A stretch of 43,334 bases of DNA from an uncultured Bacillota bacterium (GTDB lineage Bacteria > Bacillota_I > Bacilli_A > Culicoidibacterales > ZOR0006): assembly GCA_945956935.1 (NCBI GenBank), contig CAMFJD010000014.1, positions 1 to 43,334 of the forward strand, written 5' to 3'. A program made the position numbers and the translations under genes. Shown here in pieces: positions 17,384-26,163 of this stretch; position 1 is the stretch's first letter; the number at the start of each line of letters is the position of its first letter. Below the pieces are notes generated by a model. That model was given only the letters and a program-made list of their open reading frames with translations. It did not search any database and was not told the origin of the DNA.

Positions 17384-18682
17384 ATGTATTTAATAATAAA
17401 AAGAATAGGCATAGGTATTGTGGCGGCTATCATCGCTTTTTGTGGTGTTTTTTTAGCGAGTATGTTTGCTACAAGTATTGAGGATCAACGTGTGCTCCAT
17501 TTTGCCACATGGTCAGCTTCACCAGTTGAAAATATGATATATGATCGAATTATTGAAGAATTTACAAATAAAACTGGTATTTATGTTGAACGAGAATCTT
17601 TTTCACAACATTATTTAGAAATTATGAGCAAGCAATTTCGTAATCATGATGGATATGCAGATGTTTTTCTCGTTTCACCAGCTTTATACGATTATTGGCA
17701 AGCAAATGATTGGTTATTACCACTGGATGATTTAATTAGTGATGAAGAACAAGCTGATTATTGGCCTATTTTCAATGAAGAATTTCGAAGTGAAGATGGA
17801 GCTTACGCTATTCCTAGAGATTTGAGTACTTTAATGCTTTACAAAAATCAAACGATTTTACAAAATTTAAATATATCAAATCAATCCATTCCAAATAATA
17901 TTACGGATTTTGTCACTTTTTTAATCGATTTACAGTCTAAGCTTCCTGAGGGTATCACTGCGCTTGTTGTGGATGCAAAATATGAAAATTTCATGCCTAT
18001 ATTGGCAGCTTTAGATAAAGAAGCATACGATACGTATTCAATGGGGTCTGTCGATGGGATAGATGATTTGTTTGCTGCTATTAGACAACTGATTGATGCA
18101 AAAGCAGTTGTGTTTACATCCGATCAAAATGCTGCTGAAGCATTCCGAAATGAGAAAGCTGTTTTTACTGTTCAAGGGAATTGGTTTCATGCAACATTAG
18201 AGCATTACTGGACACCTTTTCACTATGAAGTATCAAAATTACCAACGATTTATGATCAAGAAATGACAACGGCTATTTTGAGTGCTTATGCAGTTGCTGC
18301 TGAAACACATTATCCTGAAGAAGCGAAGGAATTTGTTGAATTTTTGACAACTGAAGTTGATTATTATTTACAAAAAAATGGGAAGTCAGTACCAGCAAAA
18401 CAATCAACAACTTATCGGCTCCAGAATCCTAAATATCAACTTGCACAAATTCAACAGGAATTGTCACGTCCACTTCGTGATACAGCTGTTTGGATGGAAG
18501 ATGTCCACTCAATGATGTATAGTTATTTTTTTGCGAATAAATTTTTTGATTTAGTAAATGAGCCTGATCAAATTCATGATATATTTGAACAAATGAAACA
18601 AGATACTGATACAACACATCAATTTATTGTTGATTTAAATTTACAGCGGAAGGAGCAAGAGCGTGAACAAGCAAACAAATAA
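17384..18682 (+). CDS. Membrane-anchored extracellular solute-binding protein (family 1-like)
   Basis: The product of 432 residues has one N-terminal membrane helix (IGIGIVAAIIAFCGVFLAS) and an outside domain of the sugar-type binding-protein fold: HFATWSASPVENMIYDRIIEEF near the start, VFLVSPALYDYW, IPRDLSTLMLY and the late helix EEAKEFVEFL. ATG 17384 is preferred, with GAGG at 17374-17377; the longer reading from 17339 has no site. A cysteine in the helix (AFCG) does not fit a lipobox well, so an uncleaved anchor is likelier than a lipoprotein. No ABC permease or ATPase genes lie nearby, so it may serve a distant transporter or act as a sensor. The next small gene overlaps its end by 20 bases. 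Confidence 0.75.
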   Translation: MYLIIKRIGIGIVAAIIAFCGVFLASMFATSIEDQRVLHFATWSASPVENMIYDRIIEEFTNKTGIYVERESFSQHYLEIMSKQFRNHDGYADVFLVSPALYDYWQANDWLLPLDDLISDEEQADYWPIFNEEFRSEDGAYAIPRDLSTLMLYKNQTILQNLNISNQSIPNNITDFVTFLIDLQSKLPEGITALVVDAKYENFMPILAALDKEAYDTYSMGSVDGIDDLFAAIRQLIDAKAVVFTSDQNAAEAFRNEKAVFTVQGNWFHATLEHYWTPFHYEVSKLPTIYDQEMTTAILSAYAVAAETHYPEEAKEFVEFLTTEVDYYLQKNGKSVPAKQSTTYRLQNPKYQLAQIQQELSRPLRDTAVWMEDVHSMMYSYFFANKFFDLVNEPDQIHDIFEQMKQDTDTTHQFIVDLNLQRKEQEREQANK

Positions 18683-18854
18683 AAAATGGCGGGAATCACT
18701 CATTATTACAGGAATACTAGCTATTCTTGTAATAGTAATGACTCAATTCCAACGTGATATCGTCATCTTTGTTGCCATTTTCTTCGTGTTAGAATGTTTG
18801 TACTTAGGAATTCAAGCATTGCACGAATTCCGTAAAAGCAAAAAAAACCACTAA
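18663..18854 (+). CDS. Small two-helix membrane protein
   Basis: This 63-residue protein starts with GTG at 18663, with AAGGAG just upstream inside the end of the binding-protein gene, and overlaps that gene by 20 bases. It has two hydrophobic helices (IITGILAILVIVMTQF and IVIFVAIFFVLECLYLGI) with basic ends, and a terminator follows directly. The overlap suggests it works with the solute-binding protein, for example as a membrane partner. No family is recognised. Confidence 0.65.
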   Translation: MNKQTNKKWRESLIITGILAILVIVMTQFQRDIVIFVAIFFVLECLYLGIQALHEFRKSKKNH

Positions 18855-18871
18855 AATTTTTGATCTCTTTT

Positions 18872-18899
18872 TAAAACCGCGTTAAATCGCGGTTTTTTT
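18872..18899 (+). terminator. Terminator of the solute-binding protein operon
   Basis: AAACCGCG (18873-18880) pairs perfectly with CGCGGTTT (18887-18894), followed by a T-run. Confidence 0.85.
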
Positions 18900-19270
18900 G
18901 TTCAATTTTTCTTTCGTCGTCTTTTTGATTGATTCATTCTATGACTTTAATCTATATTTGTAAAAATATACAAATCAATCTACTTTATAACAAAATATTA
19001 AAAATATATTATGTCAATATATTTAATCTTTTATGGTATAAATAACTATAAAAGATTCTTTTAGAGGTGTATTTTTGGTTATTAGTTGTAAATTTTTATA
19101 AAAACTAAAGTAATACAATAAGTAAAGTTATTTATTTATTGTAATTAATATGTGAATTATAACAATAATAATATATATAAATAGTGATTAATTACATAGT
19201 TAATTTAATATATATGGAAATTATCATTTTTCTTGGTTTACATAATATACATTATCGGAAGTAACAGAAA
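18900..19270. other. Very AT-rich intergenic stretch, no gene seen
   Basis: About 370 bases of extreme A/T content with no frame longer than a few dozen codons. A -10-like TATAAA lies near 19036, and a GAGGTG followed by a short TTG frame near 19065, neither convincing. Because a good terminator closes it at 19271, an untranslated small RNA read on the plus strand is possible. Confidence 0.3.
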
Positions 19271-19303
19271 AACCAGTCTCAAATTGAAACTGGTTAGTTT
19301 TTT
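19271..19303 (+). terminator. Terminator without an upstream gene
   Basis: AACCAGTCTCAA pairs with TTGAAACTGGTT around a 1-2 base loop with one mismatch (19271-19295), followed by AGTTTTTT. The nearest plus-strand gene ends 400 bases upstream and already has a terminator. Confidence 0.7.
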
Positions 19304-19466
19304 GGCTATATAAAGTGATATATAAATAATAGTTAACTTGCTCACTACTTTCTTTCACTGTGCAAAAGAAAATTTATGCTTTTAGTATAACATACTTTGC
19401 TTTGCATACGCAAGAGATTCCTTGGACGATTGATTTGTAAAAAGATGATGAAATGAAAAAGAGTAG

Positions 19467-19823
19467 TTATTCGATGAATTGTACATGGTTAAGCGGGAAC
19501 CAACCATATGTATGGTCATGCTGCTTGTAACACCAAATCCAACCGTTGAGTTCATAATCAGCGATAATAATTTCGCCAATGTGTGCACTGAGCTCTGTTG
19601 GATCATAGTTATCCTTAGCAATTGCACTACTCGCGTGAACATTCAATAATTGAATTGGCGTCCAATGTTCATATGTATCTCCATTCGTACAGTATACCCA
19701 ATTATCCCATTCACTGTGTGGAGATGAATATTTTATAATCTGAACATGTTCTCCTTTTTTTAGTTTTTCTGCTTGCAATGTATTGCCAATATACTGTTTA
19801 ATAACTCGATATTGTTTTTTCAT
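19467..19823 (-). CDS. Small protein with two SH3-like domains
   Basis: The 118-residue protein looks like two copies of a 55-residue SH3-like barrel. The first carries KKGEHVQIIKYS and WVYCTNGDTYEHWTP; the second carries IGEIIIADYELNGWIWCYK and YGWFPLNHV. GWFP-type ends are typical of bacterial SH3-variant domains that bind peptides or wall material. There is no signal peptide, so it is probably cytosolic. AAAGGAGAGGGG stands before the ATG, and TATAAT lies in the 35 bases upstream on the minus strand. It is a single gene. Confidence 0.7.
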   Translation of the reverse strand: MKKQYRVIKQYIGNTLQAEKLKKGEHVQIIKYSSPHSEWDNWVYCTNGDTYEHWTPIQLLNVHASSAIAKDNYDPTELSAHIGEIIIADYELNGWIWCYKQHDHTYGWFPLNHVQFIE

Positions 19824-19901
19824 TATTCCCCTCTCCTTTGTAGTTTGATTATACTATAGAAAAAGAGGATGAAATCTTAAAGTTTTGCAAAAGTCTCGCG
19901 C

Positions 19902-20450
19902 TCACTTCATATCAATCCTTGCTATTTGTTTGTAGATAAATGTTTGAATCGTTTGTTCATAGTCATGATCAATGAGTATATGTGGTATATCTGTACTTAA
20001 ACATGTTTGTAGCGCAATTGTATTATCAAGAATCATTTCTTCTAATGGATATGTATAGGGTAATCGCTGTTCAATACATGTTGCATGGTGAAGAATTTTC
20101 TCATAGTTTACACGAATGTACGCTTCACTTAAAATAAGTCGAAATGCGTATATATTGTTTAAGTATTCATTTGAGAAAGTCAACTCCCAATCATAAGGAA
20201 TATAACACCCCTCAACAATTAAATTTTGCTCATTTTCAATTGCGGTTTTAATTATTTCTGAGACAATTGGCCAAATAATCTTTGTAATCATTTGATTGCT
20301 ACTGGTCGGTGTAATGCATGCGTTTCCACTACGAATGAGTCCCATTTTGAGGTGATCAAGTGAAAGATATGGATAATAATAGGTTTCTAGCAACTTTTGT
20401 GCAATCATTGTCTTACCAGTATGAGAACAACCGGTTATTAAAATAATCAT
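19902..20450 (-). CDS. P-loop small-molecule kinase
   Basis: The product of 182 residues starts MIILITGCSHTGKT, a Walker A loop at the very N-terminus. It continues with YLSLDHLKMGLIRSG and LIVEGCYIPYDW, a pattern of adenylate kinase-like and 2-phosphoglycerate kinase-like phosphotransferases. The substrate cannot be told. The ATG at 20450 is preferred over 20495 because AAGGA lies 11 bases before it and the P-loop then sits at the usual distance from the start. It follows the terminator of the 20547-23008 operon, so it is expressed separately. Confidence 0.7.
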   Translation of the reverse strand: MIILITGCSHTGKTMIAQKLLETYYYPYLSLDHLKMGLIRSGNACITPTSSNQMITKIIWPIVSEIIKTAIENEQNLIVEGCYIPYDWELTFSNEYLNNIYAFRLILSEAYIRVNYEKILHHATCIEQRLPYTYPLEEMILDNTIALQTCLSTDIPHILIDHDYEQTIQTFIYKQIARIDMK

Positions 20451-20484
20451 CGTACTTACTTTCCTTCCACTCTGGTTTGATAGT

Positions 20485-20531
20485 AAAAACATCACAAATA
20501 TTGATGTGTACTCAATATTTGCGATGTTTTT
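20485..20531 (-). terminator. Terminator of the 23008-20547 operon
   Basis: Twenty-base arms 20485-20504 and 20512-20531 are reverse complements apart from one mismatch, around a 7-base loop. On the minus strand the hairpin ends in a T-run. Confidence 0.8.
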
Positions 20532-20546
20532 GATACATGAATTCTA

Positions 20547-21833
20547 TTATTGTAATGGTGCACTCGATATGTGGGTGATATTATGCCAAGTTATTTGGCT
20601 AAAGCCTGTAATTAAGCTATCAATCGCTGCATCCATTCGTTGACGTTTTTTAAAATCAGTACCACCGAATAATACGTTTTGTGTTGAAAATAAAAATTGT
20701 GTATGTGTATCTGTGACTGAAACTGTATCAAATGTTGCTGTTTCGACTTCTGTTGCTTGTATAAATGCACCTGTAATTGGAAATAGTTCAATTTTCGTTT
20801 GAACATTAGGTTTTACTTCACCTAAATCGAGTATAAAATTGTTTTCATAAATAGTGCATTGAGCCATTGTAACTGATTTTACATTTTTATAGACAAAAAA
20901 GTTCGGTGAGTGAGTTGTTTGGATAGTCAGCTGTTTAAACTCGCATTGTGACCATGTAACATCCAAACAGTTTGTAAGTGTAAATGCATTGATAAGATTT
21001 ACAGGTGCACTAGTAGTTACGATACAATTGTGAAATGCTATACGTTCGCAGCCTTTTGCTACAACTGGTGTTTCGAGTGCATTGAAATCAAATAACGCAC
21101 CTGTAATTGATACATATTTACTTGTAATGTGTACATAGTGGCTTGGGAATGGTGTTTGCTTACTCGTACTAAACATAAACGCATGTTCATTTGCTACAAG
21201 TAAACCATCAACAAAATGTTTTGTATAATAAATAACAAGATCTAAATAATGACTCAAGCGATTGAATTGAGCTTGAAAGACATGTGAATCTGCTTGAAGA
21301 ATAATTCCAACTAAATCGGTAATGATTTGTAATTCTGTTACTGGAATATGGAAAATAGTTGCGAGTTCAGCTAAATAATGTAGTACAGATTTTGTCGGTG
21401 TATCGCAACAACTTAAGACTAAAGCATCGATAATAAAGCTATATTTTGTCCGTGGATAGTGTTGAAAAAATGGTAATAATTCGTCTAAAAGTTGCATATC
21501 GATTTGTTGTGCTGATTCTAATAAAACGAGCAGTGGTTCTTTCACTTGTAGTGCTGATGTTAAGCGTTGAAATAGTACGAGTTGATTGACATTTGGTTCT
21601 TGTGCTTCACGTACAACAGTTGCTAAAAATAAACAATAGAGTTGTTGAAAACGCTGTGGAAGCATTCGCATAGGGTGTTCATTATAACTGATTTGATCAG
21701 CATATTGTTTAATTTGGTCAAAATTTATTGATTCATATGAGTGATTATCAGTATGAGTTGTTAATAGTTCTTGAATTGTATAGGCATGTTCGCATAATTG
21801 GTTAATTTCTGCTTGAATTGTTGTTGTTTTCAT
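20547..21833 (-). CDS. Unrecognised protein with helical N-half and beta-repeat-like C-half
   Basis: I do not recognise this 428-residue protein. Residues 1-200 are helical; the stretch FLATVVREAQEPNVNQLVLFQRL recalls TerB-like domains, but weakly. Residues 225-400 contain recurring short beta stretches with turns (VHITSKYVSITGALFDF, IAFHNCIVTT, VTWSQCEFKQLTI, VTMAQCTIYENNF), like a small right-handed beta helix. There is no signal peptide or membrane helix. Its ATG overlaps the end of the preceding gene (21830-21833), so the two proteins are made together and probably form a complex. Confidence 0.6.
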   Translation of the reverse strand: MKTTTIQAEINQLCEHAYTIQELLTTHTDNHSYESINFDQIKQYADQISYNEHPMRMLPQRFQQLYCLFLATVVREAQEPNVNQLVLFQRLTSALQVKEPLLVLLESAQQIDMQLLDELLPFFQHYPRTKYSFIIDALVLSCCDTPTKSVLHYLAELATIFHIPVTELQIITDLVGIILQADSHVFQAQFNRLSHYLDLVIYYTKHFVDGLLVANEHAFMFSTSKQTPFPSHYVHITSKYVSITGALFDFNALETPVVAKGCERIAFHNCIVTTSAPVNLINAFTLTNCLDVTWSQCEFKQLTIQTTHSPNFFVYKNVKSVTMAQCTIYENNFILDLGEVKPNVQTKIELFPITGAFIQATEVETATFDTVSVTDTHTQFLFSTQNVLFGGTDFKKRQRMDAAIDSLITGFSQITWHNITHISSAPLQ

Positions 21834-23008
21834 ATTGCTTCTTCCTGACTGTCTTCTTGAATAGTTTGTACAAATAATTGATTTGTAAAGTTTGTGCTAT
21901 TTGCTAGTTGTTCCCATTGATTTTGGAACATATCAAAGAGTTGTTCACTCGCTTTTGGTGAAATAGGAACTATAAATGGTTCAATTCCTACAAATTGTTC
22001 AAAAGGATGCTCATGAAACACACAAAGTTGCTGCTGCTTTTGTTGCATATATTCACTGAGTACTTGGTGAATATGTTTGGTTGTTGTTAATAGCGGAAAT
22101 GCTTGTTGTGTGCGTTCGTCATATAGTTGGCAACATGTGCGAAAAGCATTATGTAATTGGGTCCATTGTTGCATTTCACCTAGTAAAGGGAGTTGTGTAT
22201 AATCTTTTTTTTGACGTTGTTCAATTAACTGTGTTTGATTTGTTTTTTGTTCGGCTAAATAGAGCATTTGTAATACATGATCATGTTGTTGAAAGTATTG
22301 ATCCATTTGCTGTAAATAATCAAAACGGCTATATTTTGTTAATGAAATAGCGTGCTCACTCAATTGTTCTAATGAGTTTAGTAGTAACGTATTGGCTAGC
22401 ATCGGAACGGTTTGATGTGCTGTACAGTAATTCAGTACAAATAATGTTGTGAAATCTTGGCGTTGAAGCAATTCAGTATATTCTCCATATGTTTCATCAG
22501 TTAAAATAAATAATTGATAATCTGTTTTTAAATATGCCTGATCCTGATTTGGAATAAAGAGATTCACATTTGGTAGAGGTATTTCTAAACAGAGATGATG
22601 AAAAATATGAGGAAGCTCCACTGTCTCGCGAATGTCCGTTTCATCTGCAATAATGCTTTGTTGAAAACAATTCATCCCTTGCCAGAGCAACTGACGAGCC
22701 TTTGATGGTAATAACAGTAATGAAATGTCTTTTGGAAACCATGCTAGATCAAAAATAGGCATCAACAAACCTGTATCACCTAATAGTGTGATTGTCGGTG
22801 ACTGCTCGTATTGTTCATATAATGTAGAAAAAAGTAACTGCTTTGCATCTTTTTGCATCTTTAAGGATAATGGTCGTACTTGTGGTGATGCCATTGATTG
22901 TAATGTTATCAATTGTTGATGGAAAATTGTCTGAAAAGATTGTGCAAGTTGTGTAAGCTTTTCAGTATTATTAATAAATAAGAGTTCCTCCCAATGAGTA
23001 ACTGTCAT
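21830..23008 (-). CDS. Unrecognised protein, possibly a degenerate dynamin-like pseudo-GTPase
   Basis: This is the first gene of a two-gene operon; the product is 392 residues. ATG 23008 is chosen because AGAGGT lies 9 bases before it. Residues 1-65 are helical, followed by TITLLGDTG. That stretch stands where bacterial dynamin-like proteins have the P-loop, but the GK[ST] is missing. Later DYQLFILTDE and TTLFVLNYC occupy the positions of G-domain strands without a DxxG or NKxD motif, and a long glutamine-rich helical region follows. The likeness is one of layout only and is my inference. No enzyme motif, signal peptide or membrane segment is seen. Confidence 0.55.
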   Translation of the reverse strand: MTVTHWEELLFINNTEKLTQLAQSFQTIFHQQLITLQSMASPQVRPLSLKMQKDAKQLLFSTLYEQYEQSPTITLLGDTGLLMPIFDLAWFPKDISLLLLPSKARQLLWQGMNCFQQSIIADETDIRETVELPHIFHHLCLEIPLPNVNLFIPNQDQAYLKTDYQLFILTDETYGEYTELLQRQDFTTLFVLNYCTAHQTVPMLANTLLLNSLEQLSEHAISLTKYSRFDYLQQMDQYFQQHDHVLQMLYLAEQKTNQTQLIEQRQKKDYTQLPLLGEMQQWTQLHNAFRTCCQLYDERTQQAFPLLTTTKHIHQVLSEYMQQKQQQLCVFHEHPFEQFVGIEPFIVPISPKASEQLFDMFQNQWEQLANSTNFTNQLFVQTIQEDSQEEAI

Positions 23009-23190
23009 ATATATCAAACCTCTATTCATTTAAATTTATTAATCTCATGCCTATTTTATCATTATTTTTTATTTATTAATAGAATTTCACAACAAAAAGC
23101 AAGGTTTGTTAATAGTTTTTAGGTGTTCCTACTTATTTTTTGGTCACTGTGTAGAAAAAGCTCCTTTTTCTTTCAGTCTATTGTGACTTT

Positions 23191-23199
23191 TGATATAAT
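23191..23199 (+). promoter_or_regulatory. Extended -10 promoter of the amino acid transporter gene
   Basis: TGATATAAT contains the TGn extension directly before TATAAT (23194-23199). The -35 position has only TTTCAG at 17 bases. The start codon is 45 bases downstream with AGAGGTG as ribosome binding site. Confidence 0.55.
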
Positions 23200-23244
23200 A
23201 AGGGGAAACTTATTGTAAGTTCTATTTTTAAAAGAGGTGAATCT

Positions 23245-24633
23245 ATGGAAAAAAATTTAACAACAGGTTTGAAAAAATCAATTAGTTTATGGGGTGCAAT
23301 GAGCCTTGTCATCGGAACAGTAATTGGGAGCGGTATTTATTCAGTACCAGCGTCAGTCCTTGCAAGTACAGGAACACCAACAAATGCATTATTTGCTTGG
23401 TTAGTTGGTGGAATTATTACAATCTTTAGTGCACTGACAGTCGCTGAAATTGCGACAATCTTCTCTACTGATGGAGGAATTGTTACATATATGCGTGAAG
23501 CGTATGGAAAAATGGCAAGTGCCTTAACAACATGGGTTTTTGCAATTATTTATTACCCTGCAATTTTAGCAGTCCTTGCAATTGTTGCTGGTGATTATAC
23601 GCGCGCATTATTTAATTTGCCAGCGGAGTTGAATGGTTTTCCAATTAATGTACTTATTGGAATGGGTGCAATTTTATTTATTCTACTTGTAAATATTTTA
23701 AGTACGAAGTTGAGTAGCCAATTTCAAATTGTTGCTTCATTTGCAAAATTATTACCAATTATTGCTTTATCAATCGCAGGTATCGCTTTCGCATTTCAAA
23801 ATGATACAGCCGTTAACTTTACACAAATTGCTTCGGGTGCAACACCACTCACCGTTGCAACATTTGGTACTGCTGTTGCATCGACATTATTTGCTTATGA
23901 AGGATGGATTGGTGTTGGTGCTATCGCAGGTGAAATGAAAAATCCGCAACGTGATTTAATGCGCTCTATTGTTATTGGAGTATTTATTGTTATTATTGCG
24001 TATGTGTTGATGAACTTAACATATTTCTTCTCAATGTCTCCAGATCAAATATTAGCTTCGGAAGCATTAGGTAGTGATGTAGCAACATTATTACTAGGTT
24101 CCACAGGATCACGTCTTGTTACATTGGCTATTGCTATTTCATTATTCGGAAGCTTAAATGCCTATTCAATGATTGCGAGTCGTTTCTTTTTACAAGCAGC
24201 AAAAGATCGTGAAATTCCATGTAGTCGCTTTTTAGATAAAGTTCATCCAAAAACAGCAACACCGATTCGTGCGTTACTCGTAGTTGTTATACTTTCATTT
24301 ATCTTTATCTTCTCAAATAGCTTTAATTTCCTACTCGATATCATTGTAACAGCGAGTTGGATTATTTATGCCGCAATTATTTTTGCTGTTTTCCGATTCC
24401 GAAAAACACATAGTCATATCGAGCGATCATTTAAAGTTCCTTTTTATCCAGTTGTACCAGCGTTAGCATTTGTTTCAGCAATTTATATTATTGCATCAAA
24501 ATTTATTCCTTCAATTATGAGTCTGACAACTTCACAACCTGACTATACGGCAATTATTACCTTCATTATCTTTGCGTTAGGAATTGTGATGTATGTACCA
24601 GTTTCTCGTTATTACATAAATGATAAAAAATAA
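23245..24633 (+). CDS. APC-family amino acid transporter (SteT/LAT-like)
   Basis: The 462-residue protein has about 12 membrane helices. The first carries the APC hallmark MSLVIGTVIGSGIYSVPA, with the unwound GSG substrate-binding segment. WLVGGIITIFSALTVAEIAT and the cytosolic GEMKNPQRDLMRSI loop follow, both typical of the LAT/SteT branch of amino acid exchangers in Bacillota. The substrate is probably a neutral amino acid such as serine or threonine, taken up or exchanged across the plasma membrane. The gene is single, with its own promoter and a shared terminator, so no pathway context narrows the substrate. Confidence 0.9.
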   Translation: MEKNLTTGLKKSISLWGAMSLVIGTVIGSGIYSVPASVLASTGTPTNALFAWLVGGIITIFSALTVAEIATIFSTDGGIVTYMREAYGKMASALTTWVFAIIYYPAILAVLAIVAGDYTRALFNLPAELNGFPINVLIGMGAILFILLVNILSTKLSSQFQIVASFAKLLPIIALSIAGIAFAFQNDTAVNFTQIASGATPLTVATFGTAVASTLFAYEGWIGVGAIAGEMKNPQRDLMRSIVIGVFIVIIAYVLMNLTYFFSMSPDQILASEALGSDVATLLLGSTGSRLVTLAIAISLFGSLNAYSMIASRFFLQAAKDREIPCSRFLDKVHPKTATPIRALLVVVILSFIFIFSNSFNFLLDIIVTASWIIYAAIIFAVFRFRKTHSHIERSFKVPFYPVVPALAFVSAIYIIASKFIPSIMSLTTSQPDYTAIITFIIFALGIVMYVPVSRYYINDKK

Positions 24634-24644
24634 ATAGATACAGC

Positions 24645-24676
24645 AAAAAACGTATGATACGAAATCATACGTTTTT
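24645..24676. terminator. Bidirectional terminator between convergent genes
   Basis: AAAAAACGTATGAT (24645-24658) and ATCATACGTTTTT (24664-24676) form a perfect stem with T-runs on both strands. It serves the transporter gene and the HdeD-like gene. Confidence 0.85.
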
Positions 24677-24683
24677 CTTATTA

Positions 24684-25994
24684 TTATTGTTTTAATTTAG
24701 AATAGATATTACGAGCAATAATTTCAGTATCGTCTGAAGAGTTTACTTCTTGTTCTAGAAATTCCATATAATCACCTGGAGAAAGTACACCACCAATGTG
24801 TGGATCTTTAATCCCTAAACGTTCAAGGAATTGTTCTGTCATTCTAACACAGTTACTATTTAATGCAAAATAATATTTAAAGCGTCGGCTTTTAAACTTA
24901 TAAAACGTAGCACCTGTAATACGATACAACTGAGATGCTGCATCATCTGCTTTTGAATCAGTTGCCCCTGGTGGCTGCCAGTCATATGTATTTTCGAATA
25001 GCTCAATTAAGGCAGGTTGAATTTGCTCTATTTGCTCAGGTGTCAAGTTAATTGTATATCCGAGTAATACTTTATTTTCTATCTCTGTCGCATATTTTAA
25101 ATATTTATCACGTGTCGTTACAGCTAGGACACCTTCACTGATTAAACCACCTAGTTTTAAACTACTTCCATCATACGTTCCATAAGATAAAACAAGATCA
25201 CCTATTGCAAAGTCCGTATGACCCATCATAAATAAATCATTTTCCCAACTGTGAATGAAAACTTCAATCTGCACCGCAGATTTCTCAGTTGTTTTAGTTA
25301 TTGTTTGTTTGTCTAGATATTTCTCAAAATTTTGTTGCTCTTTTTCAACACTTCGGTATTTATTCATAAGTTTTCGCGGGAATAGAGCTGCCTTTAACGT
25401 TTCAGTTCGCATAAAGAAATAGCCACCTTTTACCCGTTGGCGAGTTTTATCAAGAGATTGGCCTTTAAATAAGTTATCTAAAATAGTACTGATTCCTTGA
25501 AAAACAAGACCACAACCAACAATGAGCAAGAAAAATTTTGTGCTAAATTGACTAGAAAAGATAAACAAACCGACAAAAATAAAAGAAGTAAAGGATGACC
25601 CTAGCATAGCCCACCAATTTGTTTCACCAGAGCGACGATATTGATTAGCAATAATGAGTTTGATAAATCCGTCAATAAAGAACCAAAATCCAAGTAAGAG
25701 TGCTAGGAGCGTAGTACTAAGACCAGGATATGCCCAAATGAGTCCACAAATTGCTAAATAAGCAACGCCGCCAATTCCAACAATGAAACGATTTGTGATA
25801 GGATAGAAAATTGCACGAATAAGTAAGGTGACTCCATTAATTACTCCAGCTAAAACTAATACTAAAATGATAAATGATAGACTAAATTTACTTTCAAAAA
25901 TAATAAGTAATCCAATGAAAATAATAAAGATATTTGTAAAAAAAGAAAAAATATCTGTTCCTATTTCACGCTTTTTATATGTTGTGTTATTCAT
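24684..25994 (-). CDS. HdeD-like membrane domain fused to a DUF4105-like cysteine-peptidase-fold domain
   Basis: The 436-residue protein begins with six membrane helices in pairs (residues 15-190), like HdeD/DUF308 acid-resistance proteins. Residues 240-410 form a soluble domain with FMMGHTDFAIGD, YGTYDG, VLLGYTINLTPEQ and ALNSNCVRMTEQFL. Its order (His early, YGT, then NC before a helix) matches DUF4105-type domains related to papain-like peptidases, with His and Cys as the likely active residues. The domain is probably cytosolic or at the membrane face; its substrate is unknown. AGAGAGG precedes the ATG. It is a single gene. Confidence 0.65.
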   Translation of the reverse strand: MNNTTYKKREIGTDIFSFFTNIFIIFIGLLIIFESKFSLSFIILVLVLAGVINGVTLLIRAIFYPITNRFIVGIGGVAYLAICGLIWAYPGLSTTLLALLLGFWFFIDGFIKLIIANQYRRSGETNWWAMLGSSFTSFIFVGLFIFSSQFSTKFFLLIVGCGLVFQGISTILDNLFKGQSLDKTRQRVKGGYFFMRTETLKAALFPRKLMNKYRSVEKEQQNFEKYLDKQTITKTTEKSAVQIEVFIHSWENDLFMMGHTDFAIGDLVLSYGTYDGSSLKLGGLISEGVLAVTTRDKYLKYATEIENKVLLGYTINLTPEQIEQIQPALIELFENTYDWQPPGATDSKADDAASQLYRITGATFYKFKSRRFKYYFALNSNCVRMTEQFLERLGIKDPHIGGVLSPGDYMEFLEQEVNSSDDTEIIARNIYSKLKQ

Positions 25995-26117
25995 AGTAGC
26001 GCCTCTCTTTCCTATGAATTTATTTTAACAATTCAACTATTAAATAACTAGTATTTTTAGTTGATTTAAGCAAAAGTAACGGTTTTTTTCTCGCTTTATT
26101 CAAAATGATAAACGTAT

Positions 26118-26155
26118 AAAAAAAACGCATGAAAATTTACTTCATGCGTTTTCAG
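26118..26155 (-). terminator. Terminator of the nicotinamidase-like gene
   Basis: AAAACGCATGAA and TTCATGCGTTTT (26122-26133, 26141-26152) form a perfect 12-bp stem with a T-run on the minus strand. Confidence 0.85.
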
Positions 26156-26163
26156 CAAAATAC

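Noticed and set aside
24684-25994. Possible transporter assignment from the six membrane helices
   Set aside because: Helix pattern and the soluble C-terminal domain fit HdeD/DUF308 plus DUF4105 better; no transporter motif is present.
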